NCBI RefSeq assembly: GCF_021049265.1
Contig: NZ_CP088018.1
Location: forward strand, 2,108,001 to 2,172,000
Reading direction: 5' to 3'
DNA: 64,000 bases
DNA from: Ruania suaedae
GTDB taxonomy: Bacteria; Actinomycetota; Actinomycetes; Actinomycetales; Beutenbergiaceae
Shown here: positions 8,110 to 16,018 of the stretch, piece by piece
Position numbering within the stretch: position 1 is the first letter of the stretch
Layout: every line of letters starts with the position of its first letter
The notes under the pieces: model-generated
Databases searched by the model: none
The model's input: only the letters and a program-made list of their open reading frames with translations
What the model was told of the DNA's origin: nothing
Made by a program: the position numbers and the translations under genes

Positions 8110-9194
8110 AGGGCGCCTCCGGTGCGGTTGGTGCGGATGATGAGGTAGACGAGGTAGGGCGCGCCGAGCACCCCGGTCACCACGCCCACCGGGAAGCGCG
8201 TGCCCACGGCGAACTGGGCGACGAGGTCGGCCACCAGCACCATCGTGGCGCCCACGAGTGCCGCCGGGACCAGCAACGATCCGCGGGGGCCGACGATGCG
8301 GGCGGCGATCGGGCCGGAGAGGAAGGCGACGAACGCGATCGGGCCGGCGGCCGCCGTCGCGAAGGCGATCAGGGCGACGGCAGCGATGATCGCCACCACG
8401 CGGGTGCGCTCGACGGTGATCCCCAGCGCGGCGGCGGCGTCGTCGCCGAGCTGGAGGCCGCCGAGGTTGCGCGCCTGGGCCAGCAGCAGCGGGCCGGCCA
8501 CGAGCAGGGCGGCCAGCACCGGGACCACGTCGTCCCAGCTGGCGCTGTTGAGGCTGCCGGTAAGCCAGCGCATGGCCTCCTGCAGCTCGTACTGCGGCGC
8601 ACGCTCGAGCACCCAGGAGATCACGGAGTCGAACATCGCCCCCACGCCGATGCCGATCAGCACCAGGCGCATCCCCGCCACGCCGCGGCGGTAGGAGAGC
8701 AGATAGACGGCGAGGGCCACCGTGAGGCCGGCGACGATCGCCACCGCGGAGACGACCGGTCCGGTCAGCCCGAGCACCACGAGGGAGAACACGGCGGCGG
8801 CGCTGGCGCCGGAGGAGATGCCGATGATGTCGGGGCTGGCGAGCGGGTTGCGCAGCATCGTCTGGAAGGTGACCCCGCCCAGACCGAAGCACAGGCCGGT
8901 CAGCAGGGCCAGGCTTGCGCGGGGAAGGCGGAGGGTGCCGACCGTGAACGTGGCCCCGTCCACCTGCTCGCCGAGGATGACCCGCACCACCTCGCCGGGG
9001 GTGTAGAAGGACTGACCGACCATCAGGCTGACGGCGTAGAGCACCACGATCAGGGCCACCAGCACCCCGATGACCACCCGGCGGCGGCGCGTGCGATCGA
9101 GCCGGCTGCGGCGGGCGAGGGAGACGGTGGCCGGGCCGGCGGCGATCCGTACCGAGGCGGCGTGTGCGGCGCGGGCGGGGTGCAGGTCGGTCAT
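8106..9194 (-). CDS. fecD: FecCD-type siderophore ABC permease, second subunit
   Basis: The 362-residue membrane protein has about ten predicted helices and the FecCD-family landmarks. These are GLCFGLGGVTFQTMLRNPLA near residue 105, DIIGISSGA, the cytoplasmic ATPase-contact loop LGGLQLGDDAAAALGI near 235, and AGPIAFVAFLSGPIAARIVG near 280. It forms the heterodimeric channel with the product of 9191-10174. Four-base overlaps at both ends (9191-9194 and 8106-8109) show tight coupling. Confidence 0.93.
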   Translation of the reverse strand: MTDLHPARAAHAASVRIAAGPATVSLARRSRLDRTRRRRVVIGVLVALIVVLYAVSLMVGQSFYTPGEVVRVILGEQVDGATFTVGTLRLPRASLALLTGLCFGLGGVTFQTMLRNPLASPDIIGISSGASAAAVFSLVVLGLTGPVVSAVAIVAGLTVALAVYLLSYRRGVAGMRLVLIGIGVGAMFDSVISWVLERAPQYELQEAMRWLTGSLNSASWDDVVPVLAALLVAGPLLLAQARNLGGLQLGDDAAAALGITVERTRVVAIIAAVALIAFATAAAGPIAFVAFLSGPIAARIVGPRGSLLVPAALVGATMVLVADLVAQFAVGTRFPVGVVTGVLGAPYLVYLIIRTNRTGGAL

Positions 9195-10174
9195 AGCGCC
9201 CGCACCCGCTGCCGGCGCACGATGGCGATGAAGACCGGCGCGCCGACGACGGCGGTGATGATGCCGACATCGACCTCCTCCGGGCGCGCCACGACCCGCC
9301 CGAGGACGTCGGCGACGGTGAGCAGGATGCCCCCACCCAGCGCCGAGAGCGGCAGCAGCCAGCGGTGGTCCGGCCCGGCGAGCAGGCGGCACACGTGCGG
9401 CACCACCAGGCCGACGAAGGCGATCGGACCGGTCACGGCGGTCACCGCCCCGGCCAGCACCACGGCGCCGAGCGCGGCCAAGCCCCGGGTCAGTGCCACC
9501 CGCTCCCCCAGTCCGGCGGCCAGGTCGTCGCCGAGGGCGAGGGTGTTGAGGCCCTTGGCCATCAGCAGGCACAGCGCGAAGCCGACGACGAGGAAGGGCA
9601 GCACGGTGGTCAAGGAGGTCGCGGTGGCCCCGCCGACGCCGCCGATCTGCCACGAGGTCGCCCCCTCGGCGATGTCCTGACGGGGCAGCACCACGGCCGT
9701 GACCAGTGAGGCCAGTGCCGCGGCCGTGGCGGCTCCGGCGAGGGCGAGCTTGAGTGGGGTGGCACCGTCGCGCCCGAGCGAGCCGACGAGGTAGACGAAC
9801 GTGGCGGTGACTCCCGCGCCGACGATGGCGAAGGCGATGTAGGCAGTGGCCGTGGCGATCCCGAACCAGGCCAGGCCGATCACGACGGCGAGCGAGGCGC
9901 CGGTGGTGACGCCGAGGATGCCGGGGTCGGCCAGGGGGTTGCGCGTCACCCCTTGCATCACGGCGCCGGAGACGGCGAGCCCGGCCCCGGCCACCACGGC
10001 CAGCCACGTGCGTGGGATCCGCCGGGCCACAGCGCCGGCGTCGAAGCCCTCGGTCGATCCTCCGAGAGCGGCGAGGATGTCGTCCAGGCCCACCTCACGC
10101 GAGCCGTAGGCCACGGAGACCACCATCGCCGCGGCCAGGACCGCCGTCAGGACGAGCAGTGCCAGCACGCGCAC
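9191..10174 (-). CDS. fecC: FecCD-type siderophore ABC permease, first subunit
   Basis: The 327-residue permease shows GAVMQGVTRNPLADPGILGV near residue 70, LALGDDLAAGLGE near 195 and GPIAFVGLVVPHVCRLLAGP near 250, all FecCD landmarks. The start is uncertain. GTG 10174 lies inside an 18-bp perfect hairpin (10171-10210) and has no Shine-Dalgarno sequence. The frame stays open upstream to a stop near 10270 without ATG, GTG or TTG, so either the leaderless-looking GTG 10174 or 10168 is used, or a rare start codon is. Confidence 0.88.
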   Translation of the reverse strand: MRVLALLVLTAVLAAAMVVSVAYGSREVGLDDILAALGGSTEGFDAGAVARRIPRTWLAVVAGAGLAVSGAVMQGVTRNPLADPGILGVTTGASLAVVIGLAWFGIATATAYIAFAIVGAGVTATFVYLVGSLGRDGATPLKLALAGAATAAALASLVTAVVLPRQDIAEGATSWQIGGVGGATATSLTTVLPFLVVGFALCLLMAKGLNTLALGDDLAAGLGERVALTRGLAALGAVVLAGAVTAVTGPIAFVGLVVPHVCRLLAGPDHRWLLPLSALGGGILLTVADVLGRVVARPEEVDVGIITAVVGAPVFIAIVRRQRVRAL

Positions 10175-10210
10175 CCGCCGCGAGCGTCGGAGGACGCTCG
10201 CGGCGGGTGC
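10171..10210. other. 18-bp perfect intercistronic hairpin before fecC
   Basis: Arms 10171-10188 and 10193-10210 are perfectly complementary over 18 bp with a ggag tetraloop. The hairpin lies after the binding-protein gene and overlaps the annotated fecC start. It may stabilise the upstream binding-protein mRNA or dampen readthrough into the permeases. Confidence 0.8.
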
Positions 10211-10282
10211 GGCGGTGATCGCGCTGGTGATGGGATCCTCGCGGGTGGTCAGGTGCCGGTGGTCAGGCGGTCTCGATCAGGG

Positions 10283-11362
10283 TCACTCGCCGGCGTTGTC
10301 GGCGGCGTCGGCCAGCAACGCGACATACTGCTCGACCAGGTCGGTCTGCAGCACCTGCAGCGGCGTCGGGTTGGCCGCCGTGCCGAGCGGGGAGTCCCCG
10401 GGCAGGTCGACCACGGAGTCGTTGGCCACGGCCGGCAGCTGGGAGAGCAGCGGATCGGCCTCGAGGGCGTCGACGAGCTCCTGGCCGCCGTAGGTGACGA
10501 AGACGTCGACGTCGGAGAAGATGTCGGCCTGCTCGGTGCTGACGCTGCCGTTCCATACGGTCGGGTCGGTGGATACCTCGACCAGGCTCTCCGGGATCGT
10601 CATGCCCAGGTCCTCGAAGAACTTGGTGCGGGTGTCGTAGGCGTTGTAGAAGCTGACCTCGCTGAGGTCGGTGGGGTCGACGTGGGTGACCATCATCGCG
10701 GTGGCGCCCTCGAGCGAGGGGTGATCGGCCACGGCGGCGGCGATCTTGTCCTCGATCTCGGTGACGATCTCCTCGCCTTCCTCCTCCATCCCGAGGCCGG
10801 TGGCGTTGACGCGGACGATCTCGCGCCACGGGGTGCCCCACGCGCTCTCCGGGTAGGCCACCACCGGGGCGATCTCGGAGAGGGTGTCGTAGTCCTCCTG
10901 CGACAGGCCCGAGTAGGCGGCGAGGATGACGTCGGGCTCGGTGTTGGCCACGCCTTCGAAGTCGATCCCGTCGGTCTCGTCGAACAGCGGCGGGATCTCG
11001 GCGCCGAGCTCACTGAGCGTGGACTCCACCCACGGGTGCACGCCGTTGCCGTCGTCGTCGCCCCACGCGGTGATCGGCATGCCGACCGGCACGATGCCCA
11101 GGGCGAGGGCCACCTCGTGGTTGGCCCAGCCGATGGCCGCGACGCGCTCGGGCTCCTCCTCGATGGTGGTGGTGCCGAGGGCGTGCTCGATGGTGACGGG
11201 CTGCCAGGCGCCCTCAGCGCTGTCGGCGCCGTCACTGCCATCGGCAGACCCGGTGGCGGCCGGGTCCTGCTCGGAGGAGTCGGCGGCGCCGGAGCATCCG
11301 GCCAGGCCCAGGGCGGCGAACGCGGCCACGGCGATGGCGGCACGGCGAGAGGTGCGGAACAT
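10283..11362 (-). CDS. Iron-siderophore ABC transporter substrate-binding lipoprotein
   Basis: The 359-residue protein opens with a lipoprotein signal (RRAAIAVAAFAALGLAGC, lipobox Cys about residue 23). The Peripla_BP_2 fold follows: HALGTTTIEEEPERVAAIGW near 60 and DVFVTYGGQELVDAL near 275. It captures ferric siderophores at the outer face of the membrane and delivers them to FecCD. ATG 11362 has an AAGGAC six bases upstream and begins the signal peptide; the longer frame to 11428 is not plausible. It is the first gene of the importer operon, under a DtxR-like box at 11462. Confidence 0.93.
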   Translation of the reverse strand: MFRTSRRAAIAVAAFAALGLAGCSGAADSSEQDPAATGSADGSDGADSAEGAWQPVTIEHALGTTTIEEEPERVAAIGWANHEVALALGIVPVGMPITAWGDDDGNGVHPWVESTLSELGAEIPPLFDETDGIDFEGVANTEPDVILAAYSGLSQEDYDTLSEIAPVVAYPESAWGTPWREIVRVNATGLGMEEEGEEIVTEIEDKIAAAVADHPSLEGATAMMVTHVDPTDLSEVSFYNAYDTRTKFFEDLGMTIPESLVEVSTDPTVWNGSVSTEQADIFSDVDVFVTYGGQELVDALEADPLLSQLPAVANDSVVDLPGDSPLGTAANPTPLQVLQTDLVEQYVALLADAADNAGE

Positions 11363-11461
11363 GAGGTCCTTCCGGCGGCCGCGGGAGGGTCCTGGCGGCC
11401 GTGCAGGTGTCGGGAGTCGAGGCGTCACCTCCGTCCCCGACGGCGATCCCGGGGAGACTGG

Positions 11462-11480
11462 TGAGGTTTGCCTTGCCGAA
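11462..11480. promoter_or_regulatory. DtxR/IdeR-like iron box
   Basis: The 19-mer TGAGGTTTGCCTTGCCGAA matches the DtxR/IdeR consensus TTAGGTTAGCCTAACCTAA at 14 of 19 positions by eye, including the GGTT-GCC core and the CC..AA half. It lies 100 bp upstream of the siderophore-binding lipoprotein and 114 bp upstream of the divergent dehydrogenase. Iron-dependent repression of the importer is the likely role. Confidence 0.6.
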
Positions 11481-11593
11481 CTTAAACCCGCGCACGACCA
11501 ATATGCAACTTACGAGGCGCGTATTTCTTCCCGACTGCCCTGCCCCTCCCCGACCGTTAGGCTCGGGCCAAGGCCCACGTCGCAGGAGGCAGC

Positions 11594-12694
11594 ATGCAGC
11601 AGGTCAAGGCAGTGATCGCCCGGAGCAAGGGAGTTCCGGTCGAACTGGTCACCATCAACGTCCCCGACCCCGGCCCGGGCGAGGCCGTGGTGGCCATCCA
11701 GGCGTGTGGCGTGTGCCACACCGACCTGCACTATCGCGAGGGTGGGATCAATGACGAGTTCCCGTTCCTGCTCGGGCACGAGGCAGCCGGGGTGGTCGAG
11801 GCCGTCGGTGAGGATGTCACCTCCGTGGCTCCCGGGGACTTCGTGGTGCTGAACTGGCGCGCCGTGTGCGGGCAGTGCCGGGCCTGCACGCGCGGGCAGG
11901 CGCAGTACTGCTTCGCCACCCACAACGCGACGCAGAAGATGACCCTCGAGGACGGCACCGAGCTCAGCCCGGCGCTGGGGATCGGCGCGTTCGCCGAGAA
12001 GACCCTGGTGGCCGCCGGCCAGTGCACCAAGGTCGACCCCGAGGCCCGCGCCGCGGCGGTGGGCCTGCTGGGCTGCGGCGTGATGGCCGGGATCGGCGCC
12101 GCCATCAACACCGGTGCGGTCACCCGCGGGAAGTCGGTCGCCGTCATCGGCTGTGGTGGCGTGGGCGCGGCGGCTGTCGCCGGCTCCGCCCTGGCCGGCG
12201 CGAGCCCGATCATCGCCGTCGACATCGACGACAAGAAGCTCGAGAAGGCGCGAAGCCTCGGCGCCACCCACACCGTGAACTCCTCGGCGCAGGATCCGGT
12301 GGAGGCCATCAAGGCCATCTGCGGTGAGCGCTTCGAGGGCGCCGAGGGCGCGGACGTGGTGATCGAGGCGGTGGGCCGGCCCGAGACCTGGAAGCAGGCC
12401 TTCTACGCCCGCGACCTGGCCGGCACGGTCGTGCTGGTGGGCGTGCCCACCCCGGAGATGCAGGTGCCTGACATCCCGCTGCTGGACGTCTTCGGCCGCG
12501 GCGGTTCGCTGAAGTCGAGCTGGTACGGCGACTGCCTGCCCAGCCGCGACTTCCCGATGCTGGTCGATCTCTATCAGCAGGGCCGGCTCGATCTGGATGC
12601 CTTCGTCACCGAGGAGATCGGCATCGACGGTGTCGAGGCTGCGTTCGAGACGATGCACCACGGTGACGTGCTGCGTTCGGTGGTGGTGCTCTGA
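11594..12694 (+). CDS. mscR: S-(hydroxymethyl)mycothiol dehydrogenase
   Basis: The 366-residue zinc-dependent medium-chain dehydrogenase oxidises the formaldehyde-mycothiol adduct to S-formylmycothiol with NAD+. Catalytic zinc ligands are in CGVCHTDLH (about 37-45) and GHEAAG, the structural zinc site is [15 protein letters not shown] (about 92-106), and the Rossmann motif is [16 protein letters not shown] near 180. It follows the AdhE2/MscR subgroup closely. An AGGAGG lies eight bases before the ATG. The next gene, an MBL hydrolase, starts at its stop codon, which is the conserved mycobacterial arrangement. Confidence 0.9.
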   Translation: MQQVKAVIARSKGVPVELVTINVPDPGPGEAVVAIQACGVCHTDLHYREGGINDEFPFLLGHEAAGVVEAVGEDVTSVAPGDFVVLNWRAVCGQCRACTRGQAQYCFATHNATQKMTLEDGTELSPALGIGAFAEKTLVAAGQCTKVDPEARAAAVGLLGCGVMAGIGAAINTGAVTRGKSVAVIGCGGVGAAAVAGSALAGASPIIAVDIDDKKLEKARSLGATHTVNSSAQDPVEAIKAICGERFEGAEGADVVIEAVGRPETWKQAFYARDLAGTVVLVGVPTPEMQVPDIPLLDVFGRGGSLKSSWYGDCLPSRDFPMLVDLYQQGRLDLDAFVTEEIGIDGVEAAFETMHHGDVLRSVVVL

Positions 12695-13305
12695 TGGCGG
12701 CGCGCGTGGACCACGCCGTGACCAGCGGCACGTTCAGCCTCGACGGCGGCACCTTCGACGTGGACAACAACGTCTGGGTGGTCGGTGACGACACCGAGTG
12801 CGTGGTGATCGACGCCCCGCACTCGGTCGAGGACATCCTGGCCGTGGTCGGCGATCGCACGGTGACGGCCATCGTGTGCACCCACGCCCACGACGATCAC
12901 GTCCGGGTGGCACCCGAGCTCGCCGAGCGCACCGGCGCCCCGATCTGGCTGCACGCCGACGACGAGCCGCTGTGGGAGCTCACCCACGCCTCGCACCGGT
13001 GGGACGACAACCTCGTCGACGGCCAAGAGATCACCGTGGCCGGGATCACGCTGCGGGTGCTGCACACCCCCGGTCACGCCCCGGGTGGCGTGTGCCTGCA
13101 CGCCCCCGAGCTGGGCTGCGTGTTCACCGGGGACACCCTCTTCAACGGCGGCCCCGGAGCGACGGGCCGGTCCTATTCGGACCTGCCCACGCTCGAGGCC
13201 TCCATCCGGGCGAAGCTGTTCGCGCTCCCGGAGGAGACCGTCGTGCACACCGGTCACGGGGACGACACCACCATCGGCGCGGAGGCGGAGCAGCTCGGCA
13301 GGTGA
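12694..13305 (+). CDS. MBL-fold metallohydrolase, partner of the formaldehyde dehydrogenase
   Basis: The 203-residue metallo-beta-lactamase fold protein has the metal-binding THAHDDH motif (about 66-72), then HTPGHAPGG near 127, GDTLFNGGPGATGRS near 148 and HTGHGDDT near 184. Its ATG shares the A of the dehydrogenase TGA. The usual proposal is that this hydrolase cleaves S-formylmycothiol to formate and mycothiol, completing formaldehyde detoxification; that is family knowledge, not shown here. Confidence 0.85.
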   Translation: MAARVDHAVTSGTFSLDGGTFDVDNNVWVVGDDTECVVIDAPHSVEDILAVVGDRTVTAIVCTHAHDDHVRVAPELAERTGAPIWLHADDEPLWELTHASHRWDDNLVDGQEITVAGITLRVLHTPGHAPGGVCLHAPELGCVFTGDTLFNGGPGATGRSYSDLPTLEASIRAKLFALPEETVVHTGHGDDTTIGAEAEQLGR

Positions 13306-13733
13306 GCTCCTCCCCCGGCCGACGGCGCAGCCTCCCCTGGCGCGTGATCGGCAGCTGGGCCCTGGGCCTGGCCGCCCTGGCGGCCTGCCTGCTGCTCGGT
13401 GAGCTGTTGGTCGCCGTCACCGGACTGCGCCTGCCCGGGACGGTGCTGGGCCTGGTGCTGGCGGTGGCCGGGCTCGCCCTCGCCCACCGGCGCCGCCACC
13501 CGGCGGTGCGGGTGCTGCGCGAGTCGGCCCTGACGGTGGCCCGGCCGGCGAACCGGCACCTGCAGCTGTTCTTCCTGCCGGCGGCGGTCGGGATCACCAG
13601 CAGCGTGGCGCGCGTGGCCGAGCAGCTGGTGCCGTTGATGCTGGCGCTGGTGGCGACGTTCCTCCTGGTGCTCGTGGTGATCGGGCACCTCGCGCAGCGG
13701 TTGCTGCGCCGGCCGGGCCAGGGCGCCCGGTGA
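13302..13733 (+). CDS. CidA/LrgA family membrane protein
   Basis: The 143-residue protein has four predicted helices and the CidA/LrgA plan: LLLGELLVAVTGLRLPGTVLGLVL near residue 28 and LQLFFLPAAVGI near 87. Family members are holin-like or act as small-metabolite (pyruvate) facilitators together with LrgB. The GTG at 13302 overlaps the MBL stop by four bases, and its own stop overlaps the LrgB start. This puts it firmly in the formaldehyde-dehydrogenase transcript, an odd partnership. Confidence 0.85.
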   Translation: MSSSPGRRRSLPWRVIGSWALGLAALAACLLLGELLVAVTGLRLPGTVLGLVLAVAGLALAHRRRHPAVRVLRESALTVARPANRHLQLFFLPAAVGITSSVARVAEQLVPLMLALVATFLLVLVVIGHLAQRLLRRPGQGAR

Positions 13734-14419
13734 CGGGCCTCGCCTCGATGCTGGTATGGACGGCGAGCACCGTGCTCGCCTACCTGGGTGCGCTGTGGCT
13801 GTACCGGCGTTCAGGCCGTCACCCGGTGCTCTCCCCGGTGGTGACGGCCACGGTGGTGCTGACCCTGGCGCTGGAGGTGACCGGTACCGCCTACCCCGAC
13901 TACCTGGCCGCGGTGGCACCCGTGACGATCGGGCTGGCCCTGGCGACCGTGGCGCTCGCGGTGCCGCTGCATACGGCGAGCGGCGCGCTGCTACCGCTCT
14001 GGCCCCGGCTGTTGCTGACCTTCCTCTGCGCGGCGGCGCTGGCGCTCGTGCTGGCGGCCCTGCCCCTCGTCGTCGCCGGGGCGCCCGAGGTGGTCAGGGC
14101 CTCGGCGCTGCCGCTGTCGGTGACCACACCGGTGACGGTGGAGATCTCCGCGCTCGTGGGTGGCGACCCGTCGCTGGCTGCCGGCCTGGCGATCTGTTCC
14201 GGGATCCTCGGTGCGGTGCTGGCGCCGCGGCTGCTGACTCTGGTCGGCGTACGCGACCCGCGGGCCCGCGGGATCGCCATCGGGGTGACCTCGCACGGGA
14301 TCGGCACCTCCCGGGTGCTGCTGGACGAGCCGGAGACCGGGGCCTGGTCGAGTGCGGCGATGGTGGTGCACGCGCTGGTGATGACGGCGGCGGTGCCGGT
14401 GGTGGCGGGGGTGCTGTGA
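13730..14419 (+). CDS. LrgB/CidB family membrane protein
   Basis: The 229-residue integral membrane protein matches LrgB: HPVLSPVVTATVVL near residue 30, YLAAVAPVTIGLALATVALAVPL near 58, SVTTPVTVEIS near 130 and the hallmark GVTSHGIGTSR near 190. It works with the CidA/LrgA protein encoded just upstream (GTGA overlap). Known roles range from murein hydrolase control to export or uptake of small organic acids. It is the last gene of the unit. Confidence 0.88.
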   Translation: MTGLASMLVWTASTVLAYLGALWLYRRSGRHPVLSPVVTATVVLTLALEVTGTAYPDYLAAVAPVTIGLALATVALAVPLHTASGALLPLWPRLLLTFLCAAALALVLAALPLVVAGAPEVVRASALPLSVTTPVTVEISALVGGDPSLAAGLAICSGILGAVLAPRLLTLVGVRDPRARGIAIGVTSHGIGTSRVLLDEPETGAWSSAAMVVHALVMTAAVPVVAGVL

Positions 14420-14425
14420 GCCCCG

Positions 14426-14965
14426 CTACCGCCAGCGGCCCACCGCACGCACCTGCCAGCCGCTCCCGGCCCAATCGAGCTGGACCTCGATCCGGTCCGT
14501 GCTGGCGGGGATCGGCTCGACGGTGCCGTCGAGATACGTCGTGGCCGCGTCGGTCCGCACCTCCAGATACACCGAGTAGCCGGGAGCGTCACCGGCCACC
14601 GTCTCCCCCACACTGAGCGGCTCGGCCGTGATCGCACCGCCGACCACGTAGCCATCCCGCTCGTGGGCTTCCACCGCGCCGGAACCCGTGGCGTGACAGA
14701 AGTCGCATCCGTCCCCGCTCACCGATTCCCACTCGGCCACGTCACCGGTGGCCTGGATATAGGGGATCATCTCCATGAAGTGCACGGCGGCGAGCGCTGC
14801 GCCATCGATGGTCTCCTCGTCCATCGAGTCCGGGCGTACCGGCGAGGGCGGAGCAGGGGGCGGGCTTGCCTCGTCATCGTCAATCGCCCAGGCGGAGCAT
14901 CCCGCCAGGACCGCACTCGTCACGACCACGACGATGACCCTGAGCAGGCGCGCACCACGACCCAT
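14426..14965 (-). CDS. DUF6318 family lipoprotein
   Basis: The 179-residue protein has a lipoprotein signal with lipobox LAGC (Cys about residue 22) and a Pro-rich spacer. The DUF6318 core follows: RPDSMDEETIDGAALAAVHFMEMIPY near 44, then ATGDVAEWESVSGDGCDFC with a conserved CxxC. Its function is unknown. A paralogue lies at 23589-24191. It converges on lrgB with only six bases between the stop codons. Confidence 0.78.
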   Translation of the reverse strand: MGRGARLLRVIVVVVTSAVLAGCSAWAIDDDEASPPPAPPSPVRPDSMDEETIDGAALAAVHFMEMIPYIQATGDVAEWESVSGDGCDFCHATGSGAVEAHERDGYVVGGAITAEPLSVGETVAGDAPGYSVYLEVRTDAATTYLDGTVEPIPASTDRIEVQLDWAGSGWQVRAVGRWR

Positions 14966-15028
14966 GACAGGAGCCTGGCAGGATCGGCCGCTCAGTGCAG
15001 ACAGCCTGTGGACAACTGTCGGATCGCC

Positions 15029-16018
15029 TCAGGGCGCCGGCGGGCGGCAGATCAGTACCTCGGCGTCACCGGTCAGGGTCAACGTGCCTGCCGCGTGCGG
15101 GGCCAGCGCGGTCGCCCCGCGCCGCAGGGTGGTTCGTGCCCCCGAGGCGTCGGTGACCTCCACCTGCCCCTCGGTCACGATCACGACGGCGAAGCCCGCC
15201 TCCACCTGCACCTCGCCCTGGACGCGCTCGCGCCCGAGCCGGAAGAACGGGTCGGCGGCGTCCGGGAAGACCGAGGGCCCATAGCCGGCCGGTCGCACCA
15301 GCTCGGCCATCTCCTCCGGTGTGCGGGCCCGGCGCTCCATCGCCTGCAGCGCCACGTCGTAACCGAGGCCGAGGTGGCCGTCCCTGGGACCGTCGATCGG
15401 GTAGCCCTGCCACTCGAGCATGAGCGAGAAGTCCTCCGGCTCCTGCAGCTCCACCAGCAGCAGTCCGCCACCGATGGCGTGCAGCACCCCGGCCGGGACG
15501 AAGACCACATCCCCGGCCTCGACCTGGACCTCGTGCATCAGGCCGAGGATCTCCGCAGCGTCCTGGCGCTCCAGTACGCCCGCGAGTTCCTCGGCGCTCA
15601 GGTCCCGTTGCAGTCCCAGGTGCAGGCTTCCCCCGGTGAACAGGAACCATGCCTCGGTCTTGCCGTGGGGCGCTGCGAAGTGGGTCCGGGCGAACTCGCG
15701 ATCGGGATGGGCGTGCACCGGAAGGCGCTGCCCCGCGTCCAGCAGCTTGACCAGCACCATGGCGTCGGCTCCGTAGCGTGCCACGTGCGCGGCCCCGAGC
15801 CACCAGTACGGCTCGGCCCCGATGGCCTCGCGCAGCATCCGCCCGTCCGGTAACCGGGTCAGCCCGACCGGGCCCTCGCCGTGGACACAGGTCATCGAAC
15901 CCACCCAGTCCTCCGGCTCGTACTCCCCCACCGCCTGTTCGCCCCGCAGGTCCGCGAGCCGGCGACCGCCACGGTAGAAGCGCTCCGGCGGGCGATTGGC
16001 GGAAACCTCGATGATCAC
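15029..16018 (-). CDS. manA: Mannose-6-phosphate isomerase, class I
   Basis: The 329-residue type I phosphomannose isomerase interconverts mannose-6-P and fructose-6-P. Zinc-site segments are visible: LPVHAHPDREFA near residue 98 (two His), GKTEAWFL near 117 (Glu) and VPAGVLHAIGGGLLLVELQEP near 172 (His). The GTG at 16018 overlaps the kinase stop by four bases; the longer open frame upstream is not used. It is the last gene of the ABC-aldolase-kinase operon, so it probably converts the phosphorylated sugar made there. Confidence 0.9.
   Translation of the reverse strand: MIIEVSANRPPERFYRGGRRLADLRGEQAVGEYEPEDWVGSMTCVHGEGPVGLTRLPDGRMLREAIGAEPYWWLGAAHVARYGADAMVLVKLLDAGQRLPVHAHPDREFARTHFAAPHGKTEAWFLFTGGSLHLGLQRDLSAEELAGVLERQDAAEILGLMHEVQVEAGDVVFVPAGVLHAIGGGLLLVELQEPEDFSLMLEWQGYPIDGPRDGHLGLGYDVALQAMERRARTPEEMAELVRPAGYGPSVFPDAADPFFRLGRERVQGEVQVEAGFAVVIVTEGQVEVTDASGARTTLRRGATALAPHAAGTLTLTGDAEVLICRPPAP

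Noticed and set aside
7312-9336. 674-codon frame that would make a large fused ATPase
   Set aside because: Only the last 265 residues have ABC motifs; the rest shadows the permease. The GTG at 8109 with a four-base overlap is the proper start.
8106-10007. 633-codon frame extending the second FecCD permease upstream
   Set aside because: The first 270 residues are low-complexity Arg/Gly/His sequence antisense in phase to the other permease; the real protein starts at the ATG at 9194, which overlaps the upstream stop.
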